Source: an uncultured Clostridia bacterium (GTDB lineage: Bacteria; Bacillota; Clostridia; Christensenellales; Borkfalkiaceae). Taken from it: 64,000 nucleotides of DNA. This document shows positions 8,348 through 17,385 of the stretch, piece after piece. The position numbers and the translations under genes were made by a program. Every line of letters begins with the position of its first letter. Positions within the stretch are counted from its first letter, which is position 1. Under the pieces are notes generated by a model. That model saw nothing but the letters and a program-made list of their open reading frames with translations. It was not told where the DNA came from and did not search any database. The stretch is from the NCBI GenBank assembly GCA_945949395.1, contig CAMFEK010000002.1, forward strand, positions 62,001-126,000, read 5' to 3'.

Positions 8348-9311
8348 TCGGATCATGAGGAGTATCGCCTATGCGCTGTGGGGGATCGCGAGTGGATTGC
8401 TCTTCCTCTTTTTCAACGCATGGATCACCTTCGCCGTGCTGATAGGCACGGCGCTTTTGCCTTGTCTTTTTGCGCTCTTCGCCTTTTGGCAGAGTCGGAA
8501 AATTTTCCTTTCGTGCGACTTTTCCCGCAGGGGGGCGGCGTCCGTGTCCGTCAAGGTCGGCTGGAAGGGGTGCCGCGTGCCCGCCCTGTTGAGCGTTTGC
8601 TTTTTCGTGCGGAACGTGTTCACAGGGGAAGAAGGCGAAACGCGGCGGGAGTTTTTCCTCCTCGGCAAGGGGGAAGAAGGGCTTTTTGCGTCCGATCTCG
8701 TGGGAAAAACGGAACAGAAAATCACCTTCTTCGTCTCCGACCTGTTTGGCTTTTTCCGATTTTCCGTCCGCACGCAGTTCTCCGCCGAAAAATTCGCGCT
8801 GCCCGAAGAGAGGGCGCTATCCGTCTTTCTCCGCCCCCTGTCCGAAACGATCGAAACCTTTTTCTCTTTTGAACGGGCAAAGGCAGACGGCGGCGAGCGC
8901 AGTTCTTTTCACGCGTATCGCGAGGGCGAGCCGATCAAGAACGTGCATTGGAAACTCTCCGCCCGCAGCGAGGAACTCGTCGTTTCCGATCGAACGGAGC
9001 CCCTTTCGGGGGGCGTCGCGCTCCTTTTAGGCTCGGCGGATCGCAACGCCGTGAGCTTCTTCTTTTCCCTCTCCGCCGCTTGCGTAAAGGCGGAAATTCT
9101 TCATTCCCTGTTTGCACTCGATAAGGGCGGCGCGTTAAAGGAGTTCATCGTGGAAGATTCCTTTTCCCTCGATTCGGCGATGCGGCAGATTCTATCCGTT
9201 CCCTTTTGCCACGGCGTCGAACGAGCGTTCCGAACGGACGAGAGGGGCTTTTCCCGCGTGCTCTGCGTAAATGAGGAGACGGACTTTTCGCAAACGGAGG
9301 TGGCGCTATGA
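8334..9311 (+). CDS. DUF58 domain-containing membrane-anchored protein
   Basis: A 325-residue protein with two N-terminal membrane helices (about residues 10-50), an extracytoplasmic-type beta-rich middle and a C-terminal DUF58 domain. The DUF58 signature is FHAYREGEPIKNVHWKLSAR near residue 205. It overlaps moxR at its start and the next gene by 4 bases at its end (ATGA), so the four genes 7409-11220 form a coupled operon. DUF58 proteins are the usual MoxR partners; molecular function is unknown. Confidence 0.88.
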   Translation: MTKRDRIMRSIAYALWGIASGLLFLFFNAWITFAVLIGTALLPCLFALFAFWQSRKIFLSCDFSRRGAASVSVKVGWKGCRVPALLSVCFFVRNVFTGEEGETRREFFLLGKGEEGLFASDLVGKTEQKITFFVSDLFGFFRFSVRTQFSAEKFALPEERALSVFLRPLSETIETFFSFERAKADGGERSSFHAYREGEPIKNVHWKLSARSEELVVSDRTEPLSGGVALLLGSADRNAVSFFFSLSAACVKAEILHSLFALDKGGALKEFIVEDSFSLDSAMRQILSVPFCHGVERAFRTDERGFSRVLCVNEETDFSQTEVAL

Positions 9312-10513
9312 CCTTTTCCGCGCCCGAAAGGGGAAGGGGGGAACTCCTCTCTTTCCTATTCGCCCTTTTCTTCTTCGTCGTGATATGGCTTTCCCTGCTC
9401 GTTGTGGTAAACGCATTTTTTTGTTGGGGGAGCGTTCTCCTCGGCGCCGCCGTCATGGCGGGATTGCATTTTGCCGAAAAGAGAAAAAAACTGTTTCTCG
9501 CGCTCCTTGGCGCGCTGTTCGCCCTTTGGCTCGTCGCGCTTTTTGTGAATTTTGACGCTTTCCTCACGGGGCTCAAAATCCTGTGCAACAATCTCTTTGA
9601 AAAGAGCGAGGCGGCGCAGGCGTACCGCTACGAATACTTTTCCGTGCCCGTCGTCCGAAAGCTGTACCCGCGCTATCTCGCGATCGCGCTTGTCTTCTCG
9701 GTATTGCCCGTTTCGCTCCTGTTTTACGGGGCGGGCAGGGAGAGAAACGGCGTTGCGCTCTTTTCCCTCGTGCTCCTGTTTTCTTTCGTCTGCGTCGCGT
9801 TCGGCGTGACGGCGGGCGGCGCGCTCATCGCCCTTCAGGGGGTGGCGGCGATTTTGTATTTTCTTCTTCCCCGCTTGACGGGCAAGGGAAAAAGGGCACT
9901 TTTTGCCGTCGTCCTCGTCTGCCTGCTCGTCGCGGCGATATTCGCGCTCTCGGCGCTCTATCGACCGAGCGAGGCGCTTACTGCATTTTCCGAAAAGGTG
10001 AGAGATCTCTTTGACGAGAAGATGGGCGGAGCTCTCGGCGGTCTTTCGGGCGGGAACGGCACCCTCCCCTCGGAGGGAGGTTCTTCCGGCGAAGGTTCGG
10101 AGCTGGCGACCTCCGTCAGGCGGTTGCCGATCCTCTTGATCGCGCTTGCCGCCGTCGCGCTCCTTTCGCTGTGTTTCCCGTTCGCGCAGGGGATCAAAAA
10201 AATTTGTCGGCGAAGAGGGGAGAAAAAGAAATTTTTCTCGCCCGATGCCAAAATCGCAATCAAGGCGTACTTTTCCCTGTCGATGGAACGCCTTCGCGCC
10301 CTCGGCGTGGCGTATCGGAATATAGGATACCGCAACTATCGGGCGGAGATCGCGGAAAAATTCGGCGAGGCGTATGCGGAGAGTTACGAAAAGGCGTCCC
10401 GATTGTATGAAAAGACGCTCTATTCCGACGCCCTTGCGGGGGAAGAGGAGCGTTGTGCGGCGAAGGAATTTTACGAAAAGACGATCCGCTTGAAAAAAGG
10501 AGGCTCGAAATGA
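9308..10513 (+). CDS. Polytopic membrane protein with DUF4129-like C terminus
   Basis: A 401-residue protein with about eight membrane segments. The last loop before the final helix is Gly/Ser-rich (GGLSGGNGTLPSEGGSS), and there is a cytoplasmic tail from about residue 310. The tail (YFSLSMERLRALGVAYRN, then LYEKTLYSD and EERCAAKEFYEKTIR) resembles the DUF4129 domain found in MoxR-operon transglutaminase proteins, but no transglutaminase domain or catalytic Cys-His-Asp set is seen here. It starts inside the DUF58 stop and ends overlapping the next start. It is the likely third member of the MoxR complex (inference from position). Confidence 0.7.
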   Translation: MTFSAPERGRGELLSFLFALFFFVVIWLSLLVVVNAFFCWGSVLLGAAVMAGLHFAEKRKKLFLALLGALFALWLVALFVNFDAFLTGLKILCNNLFEKSEAAQAYRYEYFSVPVVRKLYPRYLAIALVFSVLPVSLLFYGAGRERNGVALFSLVLLFSFVCVAFGVTAGGALIALQGVAAILYFLLPRLTGKGKRALFAVVLVCLLVAAIFALSALYRPSEALTAFSEKVRDLFDEKMGGALGGLSGGNGTLPSEGGSSGEGSELATSVRRLPILLIALAAVALLSLCFPFAQGIKKICRRRGEKKKFFSPDAKIAIKAYFSLSMERLRALGVAYRNIGYRNYRAEIAEKFGEAYAESYEKASRLYEKTLYSDALAGEEERCAAKEFYEKTIRLKKGGSK

Positions 10514-11220
10514 AAAAAATAATAGCCTTTTTGCTCGGTCTTTGTCTGCTTTTCCCGCTCTCGGGCTGTTTTCGCGTGCGCGTCGGGCAAGACGCGGGCG
10601 CGGGGGCGGGGGCGGGCGACTCTGACCCGAGCGGAGAAACGCAGCGGGAAAACGTGATCGGGGAGGAGGGCGGCGACGTCGCTCTCCTTGAGGGGGAATA
10701 CGAAAAACTCCTGCGCGAAGGCTTGGGGGAACTGTATCCCTGTCAGTTTGTTCTCGTGTATGCGGAGGACGAGGAGGAATACCTCACCTTTGCCCCTTCC
10801 TCTTCGATGAACGCCTTGCTCCTCTCCTGCGGGGGGAACAGCGTAACGTCCGCCTATCTTTCCTTGAATCTTCACGTGGACGACGCCTTTATCGCCGCGC
10901 ATTCGCCCGAACTCATCGTCAAGTGGGTTTCGGGGAGCGTGTTGGGTGAAAATATCTCTTCCACGGCAGCCGCCCGCGCCGTGCAGAGGGGGATTTTGTC
11001 CCGCGACGGGCTCAAAGACGTCCCCGCGATCAAGACGGGAAACGTGCTCGTCCTCTCCAAACAGCTCTTGGAGAGCGAAGGGGGAAAGACGCTCGCAAAG
11101 CTCTTTCTCGCGCGTTCGATGTACCCCGTTCTGTTCCCCGATATCGATCTTGCGGCGGTGTCGCGCGAGCTCGTCGGCGAAGGAATTTTTTTCTACGGCG
11201 GCGACGAACCGTCGGAATAA
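10510..11220 (+). CDS. Lipoprotein resembling the C-terminal half of an iron/cobalamin-type ABC binding protein
   Basis: A 236-residue lipoprotein: signal peptide with lipobox LSGC (Cys20), then a low-complexity Gly/Ala linker (GAGAGAGDSDPSGE). The C-terminal half carries the pattern of the second lobe of TroA/BtuF-like substrate-binding proteins: SPELIVKWVSG, then DVPAIKTGNVLVLSKQLLES, then LFLARSMYPVLFPDID. The first lobe of those ~350-residue proteins is missing. The start ATG at 10510 follows a perfect AAGGAGG. It closes the MoxR operon by a 4-base overlap and is followed by a terminator. The similarity is judged by eye; function is unknown. Confidence 0.65.
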   Translation: MKKIIAFLLGLCLLFPLSGCFRVRVGQDAGAGAGAGDSDPSGETQRENVIGEEGGDVALLEGEYEKLLREGLGELYPCQFVLVYAEDEEEYLTFAPSSSMNALLLSCGGNSVTSAYLSLNLHVDDAFIAAHSPELIVKWVSGSVLGENISSTAAARAVQRGILSRDGLKDVPAIKTGNVLVLSKQLLESEGGKTLAKLFLARSMYPVLFPDIDLAAVSRELVGEGIFFYGGDEPSE

Positions 11221-11248
11221 ACCGCTTTTCCAAACCGCCTAAAAGAAG

Positions 11249-11271
11249 AAAGCCGAAAGAGGCTTTTTTTT
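11249..11271 (+). terminator. Terminator of the MoxR operon
   Basis: AAAGCC and GGCTTT pair around GAAAGA, followed by a run of eight T. The stem is short but the T tract is strong. Confidence 0.65.
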
Positions 11272-11412
11272 CGGGCGTTATTTCGCCGTCTGGCGGAAAA
11301 TGATAAAATTTATAATTTCTATTATTTCTTGCAGTAGAAAGGAATACGGCGGCATTTACGGCGTAAAAAAAGGGTCTCTCGTTAAAAAAATAAAAAATCT
11401 TGAAGAAAACAG

Positions 11413-11441
11413 ATGACTTTTGAAAGGCTTTGTGGTATAAT
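11413..11441 (+). promoter_or_regulatory. gyrB promoter with extended -10
   Basis: A perfect TATAAT at 11436-11441 is preceded by TGG (extended -10). The -35 at 11413-11418 (ATGACT) matches four of six bases with a 17-bp spacer. The predicted start is near 11448. Confidence 0.6.
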
Positions 11442-11521
11442 AGAGTAAAACAAACTTAAGGAGGGCGCGCAAGCCTTCCGTTCGCATGCAAGAACGTAAA
11501 TAAATCATCAGGAGAAAATAT

Positions 11522-13456
11522 ATGAGCGAAAAAGTGGAAAACGAATACGGGGCGGATCAGATACAGGTCCTCGACGGGTTGGAACATATCCGCAAGCGCC
11601 CCGGTATGTACATCAGCTCCACCGATGAAAAGGGGCTGCATCACCTCGTGCACGAGGTCGTCGATAACTCCATCGACGAGGCGCTCGCGGGCTACTGCAA
11701 CCGCATCGACGTCGCGGTCAATTCCGACGGCAGCTGCAGCGTGACGGACAACGGCAGAGGCATTCCCACGGGCATTCACCCCAAGGAAGGGGTGTCCACC
11801 GTGGAGGTCGTATTCACCAAGGTCAACGCGGGCGGCAAGTTCGGGGGAGATTCGGGGTATAAGGTCTCTTCGGGACTTCACGGCGTCGGCGTAAAGGCGG
11901 TAAACGCCCTCTCCGAATGGCTGGAAGCGGAAGTGTATCAGAACGGAAAAATCTACAAGCAGGTGTATAACCGCGGCGTGCCCCAGCGCGCTCTCGCGAT
12001 CGTGGGCGATACCGACAAAACGGGCACCAAGGTCACCTTCTTCCCCGATAAAGATATTTTCGAAACCATCGAGTTTAAGTACGATACCTTAAAATCCAGA
12101 TTGCGCGAGCTCGCCTATCTCAACAAGGGGCTCACCATCACCCTCACCGACAAGCGTGCGGGCAAGGAAAGACAGGACACCTTCTTCTACGAGGGCGGCA
12201 TCCGCTCTTTGGTGGAGGAGCTCAACAAGGACAACGAGACGCTCTTTCCCGTTCCCGTGTACTTTGAGTCCTCTTCGGGAGAAACCACCTGCGAGGTCGC
12301 CATTCAGTACAATCAAGGGTATTCCGAGGTCATCTATTCCTACGCCAACAACGTAAACACCATCGACGGCGGCACGCACGTCGAGGGCTTGAAACAGGCT
12401 CTCACCAAGGTCATCAACGAGAGCGGGCACAAGCTGAACATCTTAAAGGAAAACGACCGCCTCACGGGCGAGGACGTGCGCGAGGGCATCACCGCCGTCG
12501 TGTCCGTCAAGCTCATCAACGCGCAGTTCGAATCGCAGACCAAGGATAAGCTGAACAACAGCTCGATAAAGCCCTTCGTCGCCAAGTGCGTGAGCGAGTG
12601 CATGGGGAACTTCCTTGAGGAGAATCCCGCCGTGGCGAGAGAGCTCGTGCTCCGTTGCCTCACCGCGCAGAAGGCGCGCGACGCCGCTCGCGCCGCGAGA
12701 GACTTAACCAGAAGAAAGGGCGTTCTGGAGAGCACCACCCTCCCCGGCAAGCTCGCCGACTGTTCGGATAAGAGGAGCGAGCTTTGCGAGATCTACATCG
12801 TAGAGGGCGACTCGGCGGGCGGCACGGCAAAGCAGGGCAGAGACAGGCGCTTCCAAGCCGTTCTTCCCCTCCGCGGAAAAATTCTCAACGTGGAGAAGGT
12901 TCGCCTCAACCGCGTGCTCGAGAGCGATTCCATCAAGGACATGATCACCGCCTTCGGCTGCGGCATCATGGACGAATTCGACGAGAGCAAGCTCCGTTAC
13001 GACAGGATCATCTCCATGACGGACGCCGACGTGGACGGCGCGCACATTCGTATTCTGCTTTTGACCTTCATCTTCCGTTATATGCGCCCCCTCATCGAGC
13101 ACGGGCACGTCTATTCCGCCGTGCCGCCCCTGTATAAGGCGAGCATCAAAGGGGAGCCCGACGCCTATCTCTACACGGACGAGGAGCAGAAATTATTCAT
13201 AGAGGCGCACGCCGACAAGGCGAAACAGATCGAGTTCCAACGCTATAAAGGTCTGGGCGAGATGAGCACCGATCAGCTTTGGGATACGACCATGAACCCC
13301 GCGACCAGAACGCTGAGAAAGATCACCATGGCGGACGCCATGGAGGCGGATAAAATGTTCTCCCTGCTCATGGGCGAGCACCCCGAGCTCCGCCGTCAGT
13401 TCATTCAGGAAAATGCGGCGAGCGTGGATTCGGCGGACACCTACGGGTCTATGTGA
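11522..13456 (+). CDS. gyrB: DNA gyrase subunit B
   Basis: The ATPase subunit of gyrase, which powers negative supercoiling. 644 residues, the normal length for a Firmicute GyrB without the proteobacterial insert. The GHKL ATPase domain shows HIRKRPGMYI, the Asn of VDNSIDEA, DNGRGIP and GLHGVGVKAVNAL. The TOPRIM domain has EGDSAGGTAKQGRDR and the metal-binding DADVDGAHI. The C terminus has RYKGLGEM. gyrA follows after 28 bases, which favours gyrase over topoisomerase IV. It has its own promoter at 11413-11441. Confidence 0.96.
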   Translation: MSEKVENEYGADQIQVLDGLEHIRKRPGMYISSTDEKGLHHLVHEVVDNSIDEALAGYCNRIDVAVNSDGSCSVTDNGRGIPTGIHPKEGVSTVEVVFTKVNAGGKFGGDSGYKVSSGLHGVGVKAVNALSEWLEAEVYQNGKIYKQVYNRGVPQRALAIVGDTDKTGTKVTFFPDKDIFETIEFKYDTLKSRLRELAYLNKGLTITLTDKRAGKERQDTFFYEGGIRSLVEELNKDNETLFPVPVYFESSSGETTCEVAIQYNQGYSEVIYSYANNVNTIDGGTHVEGLKQALTKVINESGHKLNILKENDRLTGEDVREGITAVVSVKLINAQFESQTKDKLNNSSIKPFVAKCVSECMGNFLEENPAVARELVLRCLTAQKARDAARAARDLTRRKGVLESTTLPGKLADCSDKRSELCEIYIVEGDSAGGTAKQGRDRRFQAVLPLRGKILNVEKVRLNRVLESDSIKDMITAFGCGIMDEFDESKLRYDRIISMTDADVDGAHIRILLLTFIFRYMRPLIEHGHVYSAVPPLYKASIKGEPDAYLYTDEEQKLFIEAHADKAKQIEFQRYKGLGEMSTDQLWDTTMNPATRTLRKITMADAMEADKMFSLLMGEHPELRRQFIQENAASVDSADTYGSM

Positions 13457-13484
13457 CGAAAGGATATGATTTTTAGGAGAAAAA

Positions 13485-16043
13485 ATGGCTAAAAAAGAAA
13501 CCAGTCAGGAATTGACGGAAGAATTTAAGAAAACTCTCGCCATGACCAAGATGCTCGACACCGAGGTCAACAGCGAGCTGAAGAAATCCTTTATGGAATA
13601 CGCAATGGCGGTGAACAAGTCCCGTGCCATTCCCGACGCGCGGGACGGGTTAAAGCCCGTTCACCGCAGAATTTTATACGCGATGAGCGAGCTGGGCATC
13701 ACGTCCGACAAGCCTTACCGCAAGTGCGCCAAGATCGTCGGCGACGTTTTGGGTAAATATCATCCCCACGGCGATGCCTCCGTATACGACGCGCTCGTGC
13801 GCCTCGCGCAGGATTTCTCCATCAACTTCCCCTTGGTGGACGGTCACGGCAACTTCGGCTCCGTGGACGGCGATCCCCCCGCCGCCATGCGTTACACCGA
13901 AGCGAGGCTCGCCCGCCTCGCCAACGAGATGCTCCGCGATCTCGAAAAGGAAACGGTGGACTTTCTGCCCAACTTCGACGGCACGGAGGAGGAACCTTTC
14001 GTTCTCCCCGCCCGTTTCCCCAACCTTTTGGTCAACGGCGCGGACGGCATCGCCGTCGGCATGGCGACCAACATTCCGCCTCACAACCTCGCCGAGGTCA
14101 TCGATGCGACCATCGCGCTGATGGATAACCCCGACATCACCATAGACGAGCTGATGAACTACGTCCCTTCGCCCGATTTTCCCACGGGCGGCGTCATCAT
14201 GGGCAGAAGCGGCATCCGCAAGGCGTACCGCACGGGGCAGGGCAACATCGTCATTCGCAGCAAGTGCGAAATCGAGGAATATCAGTCGGGCAACGCCACG
14301 CGCAGCCGCATAATCGTCACCGAGCTTCCCTATCAGGTCAACAAGGCGATGCTAATCAAGACGATCGCGGAAATGGTGCGCGACAAGCGGCTTGAGGGAA
14401 TCTCCGACGTCAAGGAGGAATCCGACCGTCACGGTATGCGCATCGTCATCGAGGTCAAAAAGGACGCCAACGCGCAGGTCGTCTTGAACTCTTTATATAA
14501 ACGCACGAACTTGCAGATCTCCGACGGCATCATTCTGCTCGCTCTCGTCAACAAGGGCACCGAACCCAAGGTCCTCAACCTGCGCGAGTGCCTCGAGTGC
14601 TATCTCGAGCATCAAAAGGAGGTCGTCACCCGCCGTACCCGTTACGATCTCAACAAGACGGAGGAGCGCGCGCACATCATTTCCGGTCTCGTCCTCGCCC
14701 TCGCCAACATCGACGAGGTGATCCGCATCATCAAGGAATCCAAGGATAAACCGGACGCGACGAACAAGCTCATGGCGACCTTCGAGCTGGACGAAAAGCA
14801 GTCCAACGCCATTCTCGAAATGCGCTTGCAGCGACTCACCTCGCTCGAAGTGGAAAAGCTCAACGAGGAGCTCGACGCGCTCCGCGCCACCATCGCCGAT
14901 TTGAAAGATATCCTCGCCAACGAATACCGCGTACTGCAAATTATCAAGGAGGACTTGACGGATATCAAGTCCCGCTATCCTTCCCCCCGCAAGACGGAGA
15001 TCTCCGTGGATTACGGCGAAATCGAGGAGGCGGACCTCATTGACGAGGAGGACGTCGTCATCTCCATGACGCACGCGGGCTACATCAAGAGATTGCCCGT
15101 CGCCGAATACAAGGCGCAGAACCGCGGCGGCGTCGGCATCACGGCGCACCGCTCCAAGGACGACGATTTCGTGGAAAAGATGTTCGTCGCCTCCACGCAC
15201 GACGATATCCTGCTCTTCTCCTCCGTCGGCAAGGTGTACGCGCTCAAGGGCTATCAGATCCCCGAGGCAAACCGCACCGCGCGGGGCAGAGCCGTCGTCA
15301 ACATCGTTCAGCTCGATCAGGGCGAAAAGGTCGCATCCCTTCTGCCCATTCCCACGAGAGACGCCTCCGGCTGTCTCATCTTCGCCACCAAATCCGGTCT
15401 CGTCAAAAAGACGGAGGTGAGCGAATTTGCCCGCATTCAAAGCGGCGGCAAGATCGCGATCAAGATCGCGGAGGGGGACGAACTCATCTCCGTGCAGTTC
15501 GTTTCCGGCGACGACGAGCTCATCGTCGCCTCCCGTCAGGGCAAATGTATCCGTTTCTCCGAAAAGGACGTTCGCCCCATGGGCAGAGACACGCAGGGCG
15601 TGCGGGGTATCCTTCTCGAAGAGGGGGACGAACTCATCGATATGCTCGTGGTGGACGAGGAGAAAAAGGTGCTCACCATCACGTCGAACGGTTTCGGCAA
15701 GCGGACGGAGCTGGATGAATACCGCTTGCAGGTTCGCGGCGGCAAGGGCATCAAGGCGGGCGAACTCAACGAAAAGACGGGCTATCTCATCGGCTTAAAG
15801 CTCGTGAAAGAGGAGGACGACGCCATGATCATTTCCGAGGACGGCACCATCATCCGCATGCACGTGAACGGGATCTCCGTCATCGGCAGAAACACGGTCG
15901 GCGTCAAGCTCATGAACGTGAGGGACAGCCGCGTCTCCACGCTCGCCGTCACCGAGCGCGAAGAGGAACCCGCCCCGATCGCAGAGAGCGAAGAAATCCA
16001 AGAAATAAGCGAAACGGGCGATAGTTCGCCGATAGAGGAATAA
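13485..16043 (+). CDS. gyrA: DNA gyrase subunit A
   Basis: The cleavage and wrapping subunit of gyrase, 852 residues. The catalytic tyrosine is in MRYTEARL (Tyr137). The quinolone-determining region is [13 protein letters not shown]: the residue equal to E. coli Ser83 is Ala98, while the acidic position (E. coli Asp87) is kept as Asp102. The C-terminal pinwheel contains the GyrA box QVRGGKG, which separates it from ParC. The C-terminal tail is acidic ([17 protein letters not shown]). The start ATG at 13485 follows TAGGAGAAAAA. It is in an operon with gyrB. Confidence 0.96.
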   Translation: MAKKETSQELTEEFKKTLAMTKMLDTEVNSELKKSFMEYAMAVNKSRAIPDARDGLKPVHRRILYAMSELGITSDKPYRKCAKIVGDVLGKYHPHGDASVYDALVRLAQDFSINFPLVDGHGNFGSVDGDPPAAMRYTEARLARLANEMLRDLEKETVDFLPNFDGTEEEPFVLPARFPNLLVNGADGIAVGMATNIPPHNLAEVIDATIALMDNPDITIDELMNYVPSPDFPTGGVIMGRSGIRKAYRTGQGNIVIRSKCEIEEYQSGNATRSRIIVTELPYQVNKAMLIKTIAEMVRDKRLEGISDVKEESDRHGMRIVIEVKKDANAQVVLNSLYKRTNLQISDGIILLALVNKGTEPKVLNLRECLECYLEHQKEVVTRRTRYDLNKTEERAHIISGLVLALANIDEVIRIIKESKDKPDATNKLMATFELDEKQSNAILEMRLQRLTSLEVEKLNEELDALRATIADLKDILANEYRVLQIIKEDLTDIKSRYPSPRKTEISVDYGEIEEADLIDEEDVVISMTHAGYIKRLPVAEYKAQNRGGVGITAHRSKDDDFVEKMFVASTHDDILLFSSVGKVYALKGYQIPEANRTARGRAVVNIVQLDQGEKVASLLPIPTRDASGCLIFATKSGLVKKTEVSEFARIQSGGKIAIKIAEGDELISVQFVSGDDELIVASRQGKCIRFSEKDVRPMGRDTQGVRGILLEEGDELIDMLVVDEEKKVLTITSNGFGKRTELDEYRLQVRGGKGIKAGELNEKTGYLIGLKLVKEEDDAMIISEDGTIIRMHVNGISVIGRNTVGVKLMNVRDSRVSTLAVTEREEEPAPIAESEEIQEISETGDSSPIEE

Positions 16044-16098
16044 AATCGCAAAAAGGCTGTTACCAAACGGTCTTTCTTGCGGTATGGAGGAGTGTTTT

Positions 16099-16563
16099 AT
16101 GGAAAAAACGAACGTAATGCGCCTTTTGGATCAGGCGAAAATCGCGTATACGCCCCACGAGTACGACAATACCGTGACGAACGGGGAGGAGGTCGCCCGC
16201 CTTTTGGGCGAGGACCCCGATTCCTGTTTCAAGACGCTCGTCACCGTGTCGGAAAAACGGGAGCATTTCGTGTTCGTCGTGCCCGTGTCCGCCACCCTTT
16301 CCTTAAAAAAGGCGGCGAAGGCGGTCGGGGCGAAGAGCATCGAGATGATCAAGCAAAAGGAGCTGTTGCCCTTGACGGGTTACGTGCACGGCGGCTGTTC
16401 GCCCGTCGGCATGAAAAAGCCCTTTCCCACCGTCGTGGACGAGACGGCGCAGCTGTTCGATACCGTCTGCGTGAGCGCGGGAAAGGTGGGCTTTCAGGTA
16501 GAGCTGTCGCCGACGGCGCTCGCTATCTACGTCGGCGCCTCTTTTGCCGATATCACGGAATGA
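16099..16563 (+). CDS. ybaK: Cys-tRNA(Pro)/Cys-tRNA(Cys) deacylase, YbaK/EbsC family
   Basis: A trans-editing hydrolase that clears mischarged Cys-tRNA(Pro). 154 residues, typical length. Seen: CFKTLV with the conserved Lys, VVPVSATLSLKKAAKAVGAK, and the GYVHGGCSPVGMKK loop near residue 100. The ATG at 16099 is chosen because GGAGG lies 8 bases before it; an in-frame ATG at 16084 overlaps that site. It lies 55 bases after gyrA and is probably the last gene of that transcript. Confidence 0.92.
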   Translation: MEKTNVMRLLDQAKIAYTPHEYDNTVTNGEEVARLLGEDPDSCFKTLVTVSEKREHFVFVVPVSATLSLKKAAKAVGAKSIEMIKQKELLPLTGYVHGGCSPVGMKKPFPTVVDETAQLFDTVCVSAGKVGFQVELSPTALAIYVGASFADITE

Positions 16564-16610
16564 AATTATTTATCGTTTTTGCATAAAAAAGAAAAAATCA
16601 GCCCAAGCGT

Positions 16611-16639
16611 TTGACAAAAAAATCCCCTTGCGATATAAT
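16611..16639 (+). promoter_or_regulatory. Consensus promoter of the purine operon
   Basis: TTGACA (16611-16616) and TATAAT (16634-16639) with exactly 17 bp between them: a perfect sigma-A promoter. The predicted start near 16646 lies just before the ZTP riboswitch. Confidence 0.9.
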
Positions 16640-16650
16640 GAAGACACAAT

Positions 16651-16803
16651 CGGAATTTCCCCGTAACTGACGGAAGGCGGAGTACCGCATGGGAGCGGGG
16701 AAAGTATAGAGGCATACCCGAAAGAAGGTATTCCCGTAAATATCGACCGTCTGGGTAGCGCTTGTTTTGTAATTTTGTTAGGAAATGAGTGCGCCCTTTT
16801 TTT
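16651..16803 (+). ncRNA. ZTP (ZMP) riboswitch with overlapping terminator, purE leader
   Basis: The aptamer parts follow the pfl/ZTP consensus in order. Stem P1 is TTTCCCCG (16656-16663) with CGGGGAAA (16696-16703). The internal block GTAACTGACGG corresponds to GTGACTGGCGG, ACCGCATGGGAGC to ACCnnnGGGGAGC, and the 3' block CCGTCTGGGTA to CCGCCTGGGCA. The pseudoknot GACGG (16669-16673) with CCGTC (16747-16751) shows a G-to-A/C-to-T co-change against the consensus. GGG and GCGC (16753-16761) can instead pair with GCGCCC (16791-16796), followed by a T7 tract. Ligand binding would thus keep the terminator open: an ON switch. The ligand pool (AICAR-phosphate) is the substrate of an enzyme encoded downstream. 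Confidence 0.88.
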
Positions 16804-16823
16804 ATTCAGATCGGAGGTAAAAC

Positions 16824-17318
16824 ATGAAGAAAGTAGCCATCGTAATGGGTTCCGACAGCGATCTTCCCGTTGTGGAGAAAGCCATCGACACCTTAAAGGA
16901 ATACGGCGTGCCCTTCGAGGTACACGTGTATTCCGCTCACCGCACGCCCGTGCAGGCAAAAGAATTTTCCGAGAAAGCAAGAGAGAACGGTTTCGGCGCC
17001 ATCATAGCGGCGGCGGGCAAAGCCGCGCACCTTGCCGGCGCCCTCGCGGCGAACACCACGCTCCCCGTCATCGGCATTCCCGTCAAGAGCTCCACGCTCG
17101 ACGGACTCGACGCGCTCCTTTCCACCGTGCAGATGCCTTCCGGCATTCCCGTTTCCACCGTCGCGATCGACGGCGCGGTCAACGCGGCTCTTCTCGCCAT
17201 TGAGATTCTTTCCGTGTCGGATAGCGCCCTCGCGGAGAAATTAGACGCGGCAAGAAGGGAAGCGCAGCAAAAAGTTTTGGCAAAAGACGCTATCATTGCG
17301 TCCAAATACAACGGTTAA
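16824..17318 (+). CDS. purE: N5-carboxyaminoimidazole ribonucleotide mutase
   Basis: Converts N5-CAIR to CAIR in de novo purine synthesis. 164 residues, class I PurE. Signatures: VAIVMGSDSDLPV at the N terminus, VYSAHRTP, and IIAAAGKAAHLAGALAA. No PurK is present in the window, so either PurK is encoded elsewhere or N5-CAIR forms by another route. It is the first gene after the ZTP riboswitch, with ribosome site CGGAGGT. Its stop codon lies inside a hairpin (17310-17333). Confidence 0.95.
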   Translation: MKKVAIVMGSDSDLPVVEKAIDTLKEYGVPFEVHVYSAHRTPVQAKEFSEKARENGFGAIIAAAGKAAHLAGALAANTTLPVIGIPVKSSTLDGLDALLSTVQMPSGIPVSTVAIDGAVNAALLAIEILSVSDSALAEKLDAARREAQQKVLAKDAIIASKYNG

Positions 17319-17339
17319 CCTGGTTTAACCGTTTTTCTT
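17310..17339 (+). terminator. Hairpin at the purE stop codon, possible internal attenuator
   Basis: AACGGTTAA (17310-17318) pairs with TTAACCGTT (17325-17333), then TTTCTTT. The left arm contains the purE stop, so a terminating ribosome would cover it. It may set the ratio of purE to the downstream genes. Confidence 0.5.
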
Positions 17340-17385
17340 TACGAAAAAAATATTTTTTAACGATATTATCGGAGGTAAATTTTTT

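Larger units (their letters stand above)
11221..11521 (+). other. Intergenic region before gyrB
   Basis: It holds a short intrinsic terminator (11249-11271), a GCGTTATTTCGCC motif shared with two other terminator-flanking sites, an A/T-rich stretch without coding signs, the gyrB promoter (11413-11441), and a leader of about 75 bases with a good ribosome site (CAGGAGAAAA). No DnaA boxes or RNA gene were seen. Confidence 0.6.

Noticed and set aside
9958..10335. Long minus-strand open frames inside the MoxR operon and other GC-rich genes
   Set aside because: They are antisense shadows with Arg/Ser-rich composition and no ribosome sites.
16611..16823. Guanine/adenine (purine) riboswitch or PurR box upstream of purE
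   Set aside because: The conserved blocks and pseudoknot fit the ZTP aptamer; the three-way junction core of purine aptamers is absent.
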